From contig JAOTOL010000867.1 of NCBI GenBank assembly GCA_034440575.1, positions 75,001-139,000 on the forward strand: a stretch of DNA of 64,000 nt, written 5' to 3'. Made by a program: the position numbers and the translations under genes. How positions within the stretch are numbered: the first letter of the stretch is position 1; each line of letters starts with the position of its first letter. Shown here one piece after another: positions 1 through 10,464 of this stretch. The notes beneath the pieces were generated by a model. It was not told the DNA's origin. It was given only the letters and a program-made list of their open reading frames with translations, and did no database searches. The DNA comes from Imbricaverruca yamaguchii (taxonomy: Eukaryota > Arthropoda > Thecostraca > Neoverrucidae).

Positions 1-880
1 GTTGAATGGATCTGATGCTCCTCCAGGAAAACCCCAAGCGTTGGCGTTCCATCTCGTAATACATGATATCTGAGGTCAGAATACCTTCACCCTGAGATCT
101 CTCACAATTATGTTGGTGTCGAAGTATATGTGCATCGTGTCATGGGTGTTGCCACGTTTTCGAAATTGGGGAAACAAACCAGGGACGCGGTAAGTTTGGA
201 CAAGATTCCTCAAACATAATTATTGGATTTCCGCAACTTCTTTTTCAATGTCTGGTTTTGAGACTTGCCTTGTTAAAAACGGCATTTTGCGGACGAAATG
301 GGTAAATATGCAGTATAAGGTGCCATTTTGTATTTTCTGGATTTTTCTTCAGAATACCATTTTTCATCCGAATATTTTGCATTTCTGGATTTTCTTCAGA
401 ATGTTATGTTTATGAAGTAAGATGATGGGACCACTATTTTCTGTGCAAATGAGAAAGAATGGACGAGTTTTTAACATTTTTTTTTATACCTTGAACCTAA
501 GCTAACCTATTCTAACCAAAACTAACCAATTTGTTTGCTCTATGGGGCCAAATGCGTGTAAAATGTTTCTTGTTACAAACAAAGCACAATAATACCGAAA
601 TGCTTGAGAAAAAAAAATCACAAAATGATTTTTTAACAAAAAAAATATTTTTATTCTTCAGACAGTTTAGGGTAGGTTAGGTTAGGAAAAACTAGATTAG
701 GTTTCTTGCATGTATATTCTATTTTTTTACATTTCTCTTTGTGGAACGTCACCTAGCTCCAAGCCTTTTTTGGCATTATTTTGCCCACATCCTGAAAATA
801 TGCATATTGCTCAGAAAACGTGGACATGTTATTCCAAACAAAAAAACAAAAAGAACAAACAGCACCTTATACTGAAAATT
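1..880. other. No recognisable gene or repeat
   Basis: This stretch is AT-rich with long T and A runs. It has several short open frames but none shows a domain, a splice structure or biased composition. I see nothing supportable here. Confidence 0.5.
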
Positions 881-2067
881 TACCACGCATTGTTCTCCCA
901 AAATTCACAAGTTCCACCCATTATCACAACTTATGAACATCGAGCTTCATCCTGTATGTGCTGGGCCAGATTTCACAATCAGCATAGGCCATGCTGTAAT
1001 TATGCTAAATTTCGCTCTTGTAGCGAGACAAACATACGATATTGAACGATGTCTTGAATATGCACATGCAATAACCTTGCTCATGCTTTCCTGTTTTACG
1101 AGGAAACATTTCGGTGCAATGAAAACCAGGGCGTATAAAGGGTGTGGCAATGAGGGCATGAGCACCCCCACGTGGAAGGTTGCGACCCCCAGGCCAGGAA
1201 AAGGCGTCCTTCTGAGAAGGTTCCAGCGTACCCGCTCTATTTTTTTTCAGCCGGTGGCGCCCCTATGAAAAGAAAAGGCATCCCCCTTGGAAGGAAATAC
1301 CGAGTTTTTTTAAAGAAAGTCCGAGTGCAACCCGTCCCTCGAGTTTTGTAGCAAGAGGTGCCCCTCCAGGTGCTTGCAGTGGCGCTGCTCCAAAGAAATT
1401 GTGCCCCTGCAGACAAGTGCCCCATGCCATTTTCTGGATCCACCCCTGATTACAAGATTGCGCTCTCGTGGTTATGATATCCGGCTAGTTATAAAATTGT
1501 GCGCATACACGTGTGGGTTTTCTCCGAAGTTGACACATTCCGTTAAACTATTGGGAGGAAAATGGACGATTTGGAGAAGAAAACAAATTATGTGTCCAGA
1601 ACAGCAATGTGACAGTGTAAATGAAAAACCGGCGGTGAGAGCGCCGTCCGAACATTTATTAGGGGGCTCCTAGTCACATAGCATATGAGTGCCTGCTATC
1701 GCAACGGCTACAAACAAAATCAGGTTTGATCCTCATATTTCTATTACACTTAATCATTGTACACTTTCTGGACCTTCGATGCCTGTGAAATTATTTCGAA
1801 ATCCCAACATGCTTATAACGTACGACAAGCCACGTCCAATGACACCCACAAAACGCAACTTGAAACCACAGCAACGAAACGCGGGGATATTGAGGGAAAA
1901 ACTAACCCTTGACCTTGAGGCTTGACCTGGCATGCCAAGGGTGGAAATGTTGCTCGGGGTTGCCCATGGGCTATCTCTAAAATTAATGTGATTTCTGAAC
2001 AGTTTGTTTGAGTACACACGGGACATCGAATGACACCCACTTGGTGATAATTGAAGACATAGCGCGG
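880..2067 (+). repeat. Family-3 large repeat, copy 1 (3'-truncated)
   Basis: This segment aligns by eye with 13605-16675 and, inverted, with 49330-53345. Shared landmarks in order are a region around a TGCTGGGCCAGAT motif, a block of repeated GGCGCCCCT motifs (about 1190-1430), a conserved segment ending in a CACATTCCGTTAAA-like motif, and the start of the ~250-bp tandem units (1730 onward). The copy stops near 2067 where the family-4 header begins. No protein of a known transposase or polymerase is encoded. The class is unknown; it could be a non-autonomous Helitron-like or other element. Confidence 0.7.
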
Positions 2068-2990
2068 AGGCAGGGAAGTCGCCACCGAGGGGGGGGGGGC
2101 AGCGGGAGCCGTCGCCCCTGTCATGAGACTGGAGGGGGCGCCGCCTGCAATTTGTGGAGGTTCCTGTCCGGAAATGCACAGGAAACACGTGAGCAGGGAG
2201 GCCGATGGAACAGAAAATCATGCTGCCAAGAAGGCCCCGAGACTGGCAGCCAGGCCCCCGGAAATCTAGTCAGGTCCATATAAGAGACGTCGGACAGAGA
2301 TTGGGAGGAGGCCCCCAGGGTGAAAATGATGCCACCGAGACGGGCAAGAAGCCACCCAGGTTAGACAGGATGGCCTCCGATGGGTGGCAGGATATTCTTA
2401 ATTTTGAAAACGAGGCACCCAAAATGGAAGGGGAGGCCTCTAATTTGAGAGAGAGGAAAAAATAGTCACCTAGGAGAGGATGGTAGGCCCCAGAAGTGCT
2501 AACAATTGGCACGACGGCCCCCAGTATTTCCAAGGAGGCCACCATGATTGCAAAAGAGGCCCCCATGATTGTAAATAAGGCCCCATGATTGAATAGGAGG
2601 TCCGAGGATTGCAAAGGAGGCCCCAGGATTGCAAAGGAGGCCCATAATGTGAAAAAATGAGACCTAGGAGAGAACAGGAGGTCCCAGAAATCAAGAGAGT
2701 GCCAACAATTAGTACGGGGCCCCCATGATTTCAAAAGAGGCCCCCAGGGCTGCAAAGGAGGCCCACAGGATTGCAAAGGAGGCCCCAAGATTGCGAAGGA
2801 GGTGCATAATTTGAAGAAAAAAGTAATCTAGGAGTGGACGTGAGGCCCAAGAAATTGCAAAAGAGGCCACCAGTATTGCAAAGGAGGCCCCAATATGGGA
2901 AGACAGGCCCCAGAAAACTGGAAGCCCTGAGACGGAAGAGAAAGCCCTGCATGATTAGGGCTTCCCAGATCCCATACCTTCTTAACTTCA
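2067..2990 (+). repeat. Family-4 GGCCCC-rich ~24-bp-period element
   Basis: It opens with a header (TCGCCACC followed by a G run, then CCGCCCC and an ACATGCACAGGAAA-like segment). It continues as degenerate ~22-25 bp units centred on GGAGGCCCC plus an AAGAttGcaaA-like half. Other tracts with the same organisation lie at 11045-11835 (inverted), 13003-13600, 16680-17625, 22410-23285 and 24880-25225. The reverse strand reads as a long frame of Gly-Pro-Pro-Leu-Gln-Ser-Trp repeats. That frame follows from the repeat and is not good evidence for a gene. Confidence 0.7.
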
Positions 2991-3322
2991 TTTACAAAAC
3001 GGTACGGCACAATGAAAATCACGGGCGTTACGTCATGCAATTTGAAGGTATTGCATTATGCATGCATTGCCATTGTGGCATTGATACATTGTCATTTATG
3101 CATTGTTGTTCAATGTTTGTTCTTGCCGTGCATTTGTTCGCTAAGAATTCGTTATTTTAGCTTGTGTTAGTATGTGCCTTGCAGCCAGCACCAAATGATA
3201 TAGAAATAAAAAAATTCCCAAGATGGCGATCAGAAAACCAACGCAATCCACTTCTCTCTGTTACCTTCGCGAAATTTTCGTTCTAGGATCGAGAAATGAT
3301 CGTTTCAACTTCGCTTAGCACA
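2991..3322. other. No recognisable gene
   Basis: Unassigned AT-rich sequence between a family-4 tract and MITE copy A. Nothing supportable was seen. Confidence 0.4.
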
Positions 3323-4209
3323 TTAACCCGTCCCGTCTCGGTGTGGGGTCTTCAAATGCCCCCTCAGGTTTTTCGCGGATAGCGGACGAACGGCGCGCGG
3401 CAGCACGCCCAAATACCTTTTCCCACATCAATTTGACACGCTGATTCAAATAGTTTAGGTCAGGTCGTCTAGGGTCAAGGAGTTAGTCAAGGTCAAGTGA
3501 GGTCACCTCCAAAAAAGTTCAACCAGTCGTCACGCTTTATGGTCAAGGAGTTAGTCAAGGTCAAGTGAGGTTACCTCCAAAAAAGTTCAACCAGTCGTCA
3601 CGCTTTAACGGCTAGATATTTTAATGAAACTTTCAGCGTTTTCTGATCTTTACGGATGCAACAAAACACGTGCGAGTTTAATTTTTCATTTTTTTCCGTT
3701 TTTGATTACATATAAATTTTGCGTATTTGCCAAATTGCAGGTCAAATACAGGATTCTGGCTCAAGTAAGCATTTTTTATTAGGGCAAGTTGACTTCCAAC
3801 AACGTTTCTCGATCTGCTCTACACATTGGAAAAGGAAAATTAAAGAAAACTTAAAACTCAAATTTTTAAAATAAAATATTGTACTTTTGGGGGGCCAAAA
3901 ATGCTAGGCCTGGTCGATTTCGCTGTCCTTTTCTCCTTCCAAATAAATTTTGTTTTTCATATATCCCCCTAAATGAACTCCCCACAGTGAAAAACAAAAT
4001 GTGAGTCGTGAAAATCTAGCCCCCCTGGTGACGTCGCTTTTGGGGGAACATGTTTTTGGAGGGCGGACCCGGACCCTACTCGTCGAGCGCTTTCCGTTGA
4101 CACCACTTTCGTGTTCGTGCGATGCTTAGTTTGGATTTTAGAGGGGGTCTTCAACCGCCCCCCCCGAGACGGGGTGGGAGGATTTTACCTGAAAGATGGC
4201 GCGGGTTAA
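3323..4209 (+). mobile_element. Family-1 TTAA MITE, copy A (piggyBac-like, non-autonomous)
   Basis: The element is bounded by TTAA at 3323-3326 and 4206-4209. Its ends are inverted repeats of the form CCCGtsCCGTCT, with a homopolymeric C/G run just inside each end. About 890 bp long, it has no transposase frame. Internally it carries a 68-bp tandem duplication (3473-3607) that is absent from the other copies. Six more copies in this window share the same order of internal segments. TTAA target sites plus CCC-starting inverted ends are the signature of the piggyBac superfamily; the assignment rests on that alone. Confidence 0.8.
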
Positions 4210-4502
4210 GCTGGTGGTAATAAATAACGGTAGTGATGAATCTAGCTATATTCAGTTATACTTGGTTGACTTAAAAGTGGGCTGATCAATGGAAGATACC
4301 TGTAAATTAGGCTTAGCATCAGCCCCACCAACTCGGTAGCCATCGGAAGCCACATTTAGAAGCCATCGGAAAGATTCTTCTGTTCGAGAAAGCATTGAGA
4401 GGTTGGTCTGTTTTGACACTTATGTATGTATCCACACATTACCAATTAATACACTGGTTTGGTCGTTTGCAGCGAAAAAAGATTATTGTTGTTGCGTTTT
4501 GA

Positions 4503-5121
4503 TTAACCCGCGCCGTCTTTCCGGTATATCCTCTCACCCCGTCTCGGGGGGGGGGGCGGTTGAAGACCCACTCTAAAATCCAAACTAAGCATCACACGAA
4601 AACGAAAGATGTGCCATCAGAAAGCGCTCGACGAGTACGGTCCGGGTCCACCCCCCCCCCCACACCCCCAAAAAATCCCTCAAAAGTGACGTCATCAGGG
4701 GGGCTAGATTTTCACGACTTACATTATGCTTTTTACTCTGGGGAGTTCATTTTGGGGATATATGAAAAAAACAATATGTATTTGGAATGAGAAAAGGACA
4801 GCAAAACCGACCAATTTACAATTTTACCAGCTACAATTTTTTGGCCCTACAATTTATTTTTGAAATTTCAAAATTTTGAGTTTTCAAGTTTCTCTTTCAT
4901 TTTCATTTTCCAATGGGTAGAGCAGACCGATAAACGTAGTTAGAAGTCAACTCTCTCTAATAAAAAATGCTTACTTTAGCCAGAATCCTGTATTTTACCT
5001 GCAATATGGCAAATACACAAAATTTATGTTTAGTCAAAAACGAAGAAAAAGAAAAAATCAACTCGTACATTTTGTTGCATCCGTAAAGATAAGCAAACGC
5101 TGAAAGATTCATTAAAATATC
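4503..5121 (-). mobile_element. Family-1 TTAA MITE, copy B (inverted, truncated)
   Basis: It starts with TTAA at 4503-4506 followed by the right-end inverted repeat (CCCGCGCCGTCTTTCC) and runs in reverse orientation relative to copy A. Homology stops abruptly near 5121 inside the ATTAAAATATC segment, so the left end is missing. A short GGCCCC-rich scrap resembling family 4 follows (about 5125-5210). Copies A and B lie tail to tail with 293 bp between them. Confidence 0.75.
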
Positions 5122-5235
5122 CAGAAACAAGGGAGGCCCCCTTTCGAGGAGCAGGAGGCCCCTTTTCAACTTTGCCCCTCTGGAAGAATTTCGTGGCGAT
5201 ACCACTGTTCACAGGCATTTCATAATCACGAGCCC

Positions 5236-5398
5236 TGGTTGGTTATCGGCTTTACGATACATCGACCGTTGAGTCATGCAGCGTCGCCAATCTCTCACGC
5301 CGATTGGTCGCGGGCGAAGAGCAGCGACAGGTGAGATTCGAACCCACGATCTTTCGATTGCGATACAAGCAACTTACTCCTAGACCACTTGTCCCCTG
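5236..5398 (-). mobile_element. tRNA-derived SINE, full length, with 11-bp target duplication
   Basis: Read on the minus strand, the head has an A-box-like TGGTCTAGGAGT (5376-5387) and a clean B box GGTTCGAATCTC (5333-5344). These are at tRNA spacing and start from GGGACAAG at 5395. The body ends in an AAAGCC-GATAACCAACCA tail. The flanks carry ATCACGAGCCC (5225-5235) and ATCACGAGCTC (5399-5409), an 11-bp direct repeat with one mismatch. This fits a target-site duplication from LINE-driven insertion. The tail matches the 58-bp insertion at 63053-63110. Confidence 0.8.
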
Positions 5399-5409
5399 AT
5401 CACGAGCTC

Positions 5410-6690
5410 TCCCCCATTCATTCATGACGCGTATCACTTGAAGAGAAATCTGCATAAAACCACTTGACGTGTGCTTTCTCGTGCGTTGTACGCGTCGCTG
5501 CACCCTCCCCAGGCTCGTGACGTGAGCACAAGATGGGAAGAAAAAACTGGCACCACTCGACCACACCTACTTAATTCAGTCACAAATTGCTATCTTGCGA
5601 GCAAATTACCTCGGTTCTATTTATGAAATGCTAGTATCGGTTCTTTAACAACAAAAGCCCATGTGAAAGACGTCCATTCTCTATCCGTGGTGCCAACAAC
5701 AAAACAACTCTCGAGTTGTGCATTGCCCACATCCGTCTGATGTAGCCATCATGAGTTATCACAGCTCAACTAATGCTTGCTGTGGACAGGGGTGGTGCAG
5801 CTAGTATTGTCAATTACACAAAATAGGTGGTTCAGTTCCAGCAAAGTTCGCTGTAGAGCACGACACACCTTTGAGGAAGTCTGAAGAGAATCTGTGGATT
5901 TCCTCCTCTCAACTGAAGGACCGCGGTGAAATATTTTGGTGGCTAACTCAACCCTGCGATGGGTGTGCAAGCTCAAATGTGCAAAATCCTCTTGCAGGGA
6001 TGCTGAGCAGTGTCCTAAAATTACTTCACCATTAACTGTGTGGATTAAGAAAGAAGTTGCTTGGGAATAGTGAAAGATTGGAAGAAAATAAAGGATCTCC
6101 ACTTAAGGATTAAAAAAACAGAATGCTGTTGTAATACACATATTTCACTTCAGTCACATGCATTTTACATTATTTAGCTGTCATGTGTATAATAACTGCC
6201 CACACATGTGGGAAAATGGTAAAAACCTAAGACAAGGATGAAATAGCACAATTTCATTAACTGTGAATTTCCAGGCCACATTGTCAATTATTTTACACTG
6301 ATGCTGAGGCTGTGCAACTAAGCTATAAGGCTACCTATGTAGCCTTTCCTAGCATCCACTGCAGAGTTGGACAAATGCGCTGTTCCTGGACATCTGGCAT
6401 CCAGAACAGTATGCTGTACATAAAATTATCCCCACATTGCTCTTATTTGGACACTAAATGGTGCCGTTGACAACGCGGCACAGTGATGAAGTGCTCAAAA
6501 TTAACCAGAAGGTGCAAATTTAGATTCGGATGTTCGTCGTGTTCAGGAGCGATGACATCGCATGAACCGAGTCACGGACCAGCAGCGCTTCCGCGACTGG
6601 AACCCTTCTTCCAATGTCACTCCGACTCGCCTTACTATCGGTCACTCAGCATACGCTGCGCGTGCTGCCATCTGCACTGAGCCGGTGCGC
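5410..6690. other. No recognisable gene
   Basis: Short frames only (for example 5770-6102 on the minus strand and 6483-6680 on the plus strand), with no domain that I recognise. The right part may be upstream sequence of the decayed LINE that begins near 6690. Confidence 0.4.
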
Positions 6691-7134
6691 ACCCTGGCGG
6701 CTGGACATGCCAACATCCAGTCATGAGTGCCGAGGATGAACTGTGTTCTTTGCACTCTGCAGACACAAATTTGAATGTGCCTGACCGAAGCCTGGCTATC
6801 TTCCTGTGCCTGACGGAATCCTGGTACCCCAGGCTACAGAATGGTGTGTCATGACCGTCCGGCCCAGCCAGGCCGTCCAGCTGCCGCAGCCCGAAGCGGT
6901 GGCGTCGTCATCCCATGCAAAGATAACCTCAATAAGAAGATGATGACCATTTCAAGTACCGTCCTGCGAGACGCTGTGGGTGTCTGCGAGCGGCGGGGGA
7001 CACCGTGCTGTCACTGCGAGTGCGATGTGGTCATCCGATCCTGTACGTTACGGTCTGAACGAGCTAGAAGACCAGCTGTGCGCCGCCGTCAGTCTAGGCA
7101 AGCCAACCTTTCGCGTGGGCGACGTGAATATTAG
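6690..7134 (+). pseudogene. Decayed LINE, AP-endonuclease region, part 1
   Basis: Across several frames the translation shows LINE endonuclease landmarks. There is a LTEAW/LTESWYP strand, a GYR..DRP segment leading to GGV-V-I, and near the end a GKPTF-VGDVNI motif, the position of the catalytic GDxN aspartate and asparagine in APE-type endonucleases. Many stops and frameshifts show it is dead. MITE copy C interrupts it right after GDVNI, and it resumes at 7938. It probably belongs to the same RNase-H-bearing LINE group as 12085-13003. Confidence 0.7.
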
Positions 7135-7941
7135 CCCGTCCCGTCTCGGAGGTTTTCAACCGCCCCCTCAGGTTTTTCGCGGATAGTGGACAAACGGCGC
7201 GCGTCAGCGCGCCCAAATTTGGCATACCTTTTCCCAAATAAATTTGCTGTTTCCAAAATTTTGAAGTCATATCATTTAAGGTCAACGAGTTAGTCAAGGG
7301 CAAGTGAGGTCACCTCCAAAAAAAGTTCAACCAGTCGTCGCGATTTAACGGATACAGATATTTTAATGAAACTTTCAGCGTTTGCTTATAATTAGGGATG
7401 CAACAAAACGTACTAGTGGAAATTTTCGTTTCTGACTACATATAAATTTTGCTTATTTGCCAAATTGCAGTTCAAATGGAGGATTCTGGCTGAAGTATGC
7501 ATTTTTTATTAGGACAAGTTGACTCCCAACAACGTTTCTCGGTCTTCTCTACCCAATGGAAAAGGAAAATTAAAGAAAACTGGCAAACCCAAAATGCTGA
7601 AATTAAAAAAATTATATTTATTTGGGGGGGGGGCACAAAAATAAAGCCCTGGTCGATTCCACTATCCTTTTCTCATCCCAAATAATTTTTTTATTTCACA
7701 TATCCCCCAAAATGAACTCCCAGAGCCAAAAACATAATGTAAGTCTTGAAGTCTCGAAAATCTAGCCCCCTGGTGGCGTCACTTTTGGGGGTGGACCCGG
7801 ACCCTACTCTTCGAGCGCTTTCCGATGACACCTCTTTCGTTTTCGTGCGATGCTTTGGATTTTTGAGGTGGGATTACTAACCCCCCCCCCCCGCCCCGAG
7901 ACGGGGTGTGAGGATCTGACCGGAAAGACGGCGCGGGTTAA
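7131..7941 (+). mobile_element. Family-1 TTAA MITE, copy C, inserted in a LINE endonuclease
   Basis: The left end is TTAG (a mutated TTAA) at 7131-7134 followed by CCCGTCCCGTCTCGG. The right end is GACGGCGCGGG followed by TTAA at 7938-7941. The 811-bp body matches copy A segment by segment. Collapsing the two flanks onto one TTAA brings the LINE endonuclease reading frame back into register across the junction, which supports a 4-bp TTAA target duplication. Confidence 0.85.
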
Positions 7942-8165
7942 CCTTTTTCGCGCCCCTAATGGCCCGGTGCTCGTCGCTACGGACAGACGCTGCAGCATTT
8001 CGGCCTCTCTCAACCTGTCCTGTTGCCAACCCATCAGAGAGGCCAATGGCAACACTGCTGGACCAAATTATCACTAATGTGCTGGATCTGGAATAGACCA
8101 TGCACCTACCGCCTGTGTCGATTGCGGACCATGAAGCAATCACTGCATTTGGTTTAAACTGTTAA
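7938..8165 (+). pseudogene. Decayed LINE, AP-endonuclease region, part 2
   Basis: This continues the endonuclease after the MITE. Translation in mixed frames shows a PTR..GNTAT-LLDQIITN segment and then P-VSIADHEAI. Both are hallmarks of the C-terminal half of APE-type LINE endonucleases, where the terminal SDH motif carries the catalytic histidine. Homology fades after about 8165. Confidence 0.7.
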
Positions 8166-8169
8166 TTTT

Positions 8170-8965
8170 ATCAATGTGTCCAGCCTGTTTATCCGATGAT
8201 GAAAATGTGAGCAGTTATCACCAGTAATGTAAGATGGCTGTTTGGACTGAATGGCACTTCAATCAGTGATTTTCATGCTTGCTGACTGAAATTTGGTGGT
8301 CATTTCTACCTACAGTGTTTTACAATGCACAGGTGGGTTCTCCGGACTGGCCAACTGGGGCAGTGTGTTACAATTGTGTAAACCACTGGTAGGTTCTCCA
8401 GACTTTGGCCTACTGAGGCAGCATTATATAAATGCAGGTTAAAAGTAGCTGCTTTTGAAGGCCACTGAACTGGGAGCCCAGTGCAAATCACTGGTATCAA
8501 ATCAACAGATGCAGTTCCATGTGTGCACACATCAATGTATTCTGAAGATGTGATACATGTATGTCATGTGGATTGTTGCACACCAGTGGGTAAACATCAA
8601 CCAGCAATACACCAGCCACTTCCAAAAATGCTGAGCAGTAGCCATATGACAATCCCAGATAGTCTCACCTGACCTTCCAGTCAGTGCATCAAGTTACATC
8701 AGCATATCTACCCTTGTCATCAATACAGCAGTAGACAAAACCAATCCCTTGTTTGTCATAAATCATACATAACTATATATCACAATAATAGGGAAAAAAC
8801 ATCCATGTTGCTTTTGCATTGTCACAGCATCCAGCCAGTATAAATTACTGATTGAGGTGCACTGAATGCTCTAAGGAATTAATGTTAAATACTATCTTTC
8901 AACTTCTGTTTGGTATTCAGGTTAACATTTCAGAAGAAATTGTATTAATACCAAATGACCAAACA
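8170..8965. other. No gene; degenerate two-copy repeat at ~8320-8440
   Basis: A segment around GGTTCTCCGGACT is repeated about 70 bp later in altered form. Nothing else could be assigned. Confidence 0.4.
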
Positions 8966-8969
8966 ACAA

Positions 8970-8975
8970 TTTATT
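8970..8975 (-). other. Polyadenylation signal AATAAA for the ZFAND2-like gene
   Basis: This canonical AATAAA on the minus strand lies 270 bases beyond the stop codon of the ZFAND2-like gene. It is the first perfect hexamer that I see downstream. Confidence 0.5.
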
Positions 8976-9245
8976 TATGGGATTCTAGATTGAAGTGCAT
9001 ACCAACTGCACCTTTCCTATGCATTTAAACTTACCATTACACATTTAATACTACAAATATCACAAAAGGAAAAGCTTGTCTCCAATATTCTTACATGTGC
9101 AAGTCACTCAGGGGATTTTGTGTGAATGCTTTGGCTAATTCACTGCTAAAATCAGATCAGCAGCATAGCAGAATTAGTAGAGCCCTATTAGGGTAATTTG
9201 TCATATTGCATATTACTAGCACATACCCACAAACAATACAATTAT

Positions 9246-10019
9246 TCATGACAATGAACAACTGCTTATAGTTCTTTGACTTCTTTGACGATGGCCTTGG
9301 ACACCATCTGATGCTGCAAGTGCTGCAGCAATCTGACGATCAATCTCCTCCTGGTTCATGTTGCTGTTCTGTGACAGGGAGGCTTGCATTGCTCTAGCCA
9401 ATGCTTCATCTTCTGATATATTTCCCTGCAGAGTCAAGTGAGCAGCATTACGTGTTGATTGGACTGCACGAACTTGCCTTGCTGGGTTATTCAGATTAGT
9501 GTTGCCACTCCACTGACTTGCTGATCCTGAACTACTTGCACCCATCCTGGTAGTTTGCAGTCTCTGCATGGCAGCAAGACCAGCTTGTGTTGCTGCTGGC
9601 TGTGCTGATGGACCCTGGCAATCATGGTCTTGTACATGGCGGTGGGTAAGGCAGAAGTCCAACATGCAGTTGTCACATGTTACTTTGATCAGCTCCTTCA
9701 CCTTGCACCCTTTCTTGCTACAGCGATTTGTATAAATCTTCCTTTTCTTCACTGCAGGGTCACTTGCACAGTCATTGTCAATATGAAGGCCAACTGCAAC
9801 ATCTGGAATGTCACCTCTTTTTATGGGAACAGGTGCATTGCACAGAGGGCATACTGGCACCTGGACATCCTTCTGATATGCAGATGGGCAATTATGCTGA
9901 CTGTAAGTGTAATGGTCAGTACAGAAGGTATTCTTGCAAGCATCACATTTCACAGGAAGAAAATCTATTTGATGACAAAAACTTTCAGAGCAGTGCTTCC
10001 CAAGATCTGGAAATTCCAT
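9246..10019 (-). CDS. ZFAND2: AN1-type zinc finger protein 2 (ZFAND2/AIRAP-like)
   Basis: This is a complete 257-residue protein in one exon. The first AN1 finger uses Cys10, Cys15, Cys25, Cys28, Cys33, His36, His42 and Cys44. The second uses Cys100, Cys105, Cys115, Cys118, Cys123, His126, His132 and Cys134. A CxxC pair (57, 60) lies between them. A ubiquitin-interacting motif (EDEALARAMQASL, about 203-215) follows a low-complexity linker, and the chain ends in Cys-Ser-Leu-Ser, a CaaX box suited to farnesylation. ZFAND2 proteins link ubiquitinated or mislocalised substrates to the proteasome and p97, and the AIRAPL (2B) form is known to be prenylated. The ATG has a strong context (GTGCCATGG) and an in-frame TGA four codons upstream. 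No frame damage is seen. Confidence 0.93.
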   Translation of the reverse strand: MEFPDLGKHCSESFCHQIDFLPVKCDACKNTFCTDHYTYSQHNCPSAYQKDVQVPVCPLCNAPVPIKRGDIPDVAVGLHIDNDCASDPAVKKRKIYTNRCSKKGCKVKELIKVTCDNCMLDFCLTHRHVQDHDCQGPSAQPAATQAGLAAMQRLQTTRMGASSSGSASQWSGNTNLNNPARQVRAVQSTRNAAHLTLQGNISEDEALARAMQASLSQNSNMNQEEIDRQIAAALAASDGVQGHRQRSQRTISSCSLS

Positions 10020-10159
10020 GGCACTTCCTCAGTAATATTTATCTGCAGTTAAGTGCCTGGGTAAGTATTCTGAGGCAAGCCTTGGATGATGTCTTCGGAA
10101 CTTGCCTGTTTCTACTTGCTATCTTGCCAGCTGGAGCTGCACTCAAAGGTTATTATTCA

Positions 10160-10192
10160 AATAAGTAAGTAGGTAGGTAGGTAGGTAGCACT
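10160..10192. repeat. Short (TAGG)n microsatellite
   Basis: About five tandem GTAG/TAGG units. Confidence 0.8.
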
Positions 10193-10464
10193 TGCAATCC
10201 AAAACACAGAGTAGATTGAACAGATTCTCAGGTCAAGGTTGGACTTCCTTAGTTTCAGTGTGAAATTAAGCTGTTATTAGCGTCTTTCAGGTGCTCCAAG
10301 GTCAACGTCACGTCCAAACACAAAGTAGCCACTTGCAATTCCAGAGCACTAAGCCACGCGACAGCCGCATCACCCACAGCCACGCGAATGCTACTTAACA
10401 CTGATTAGTAGGAACCTATATAGGTATAGGACGGAGCCGTCGATTTCACAATTATCGGTCAGAA

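Noticed and set aside
2270..2788. 172-codon minus frame rich in Gly-Pro-Pro-Leu-Gln-Ser-Trp
   Set aside because: It follows the family-4 DNA repeat and lacks any feature of a gene.
9624..10168. Plus-strand frames of 142 and 146 codons
   Set aside because: Antisense shadows of the ZFAND2-like gene.
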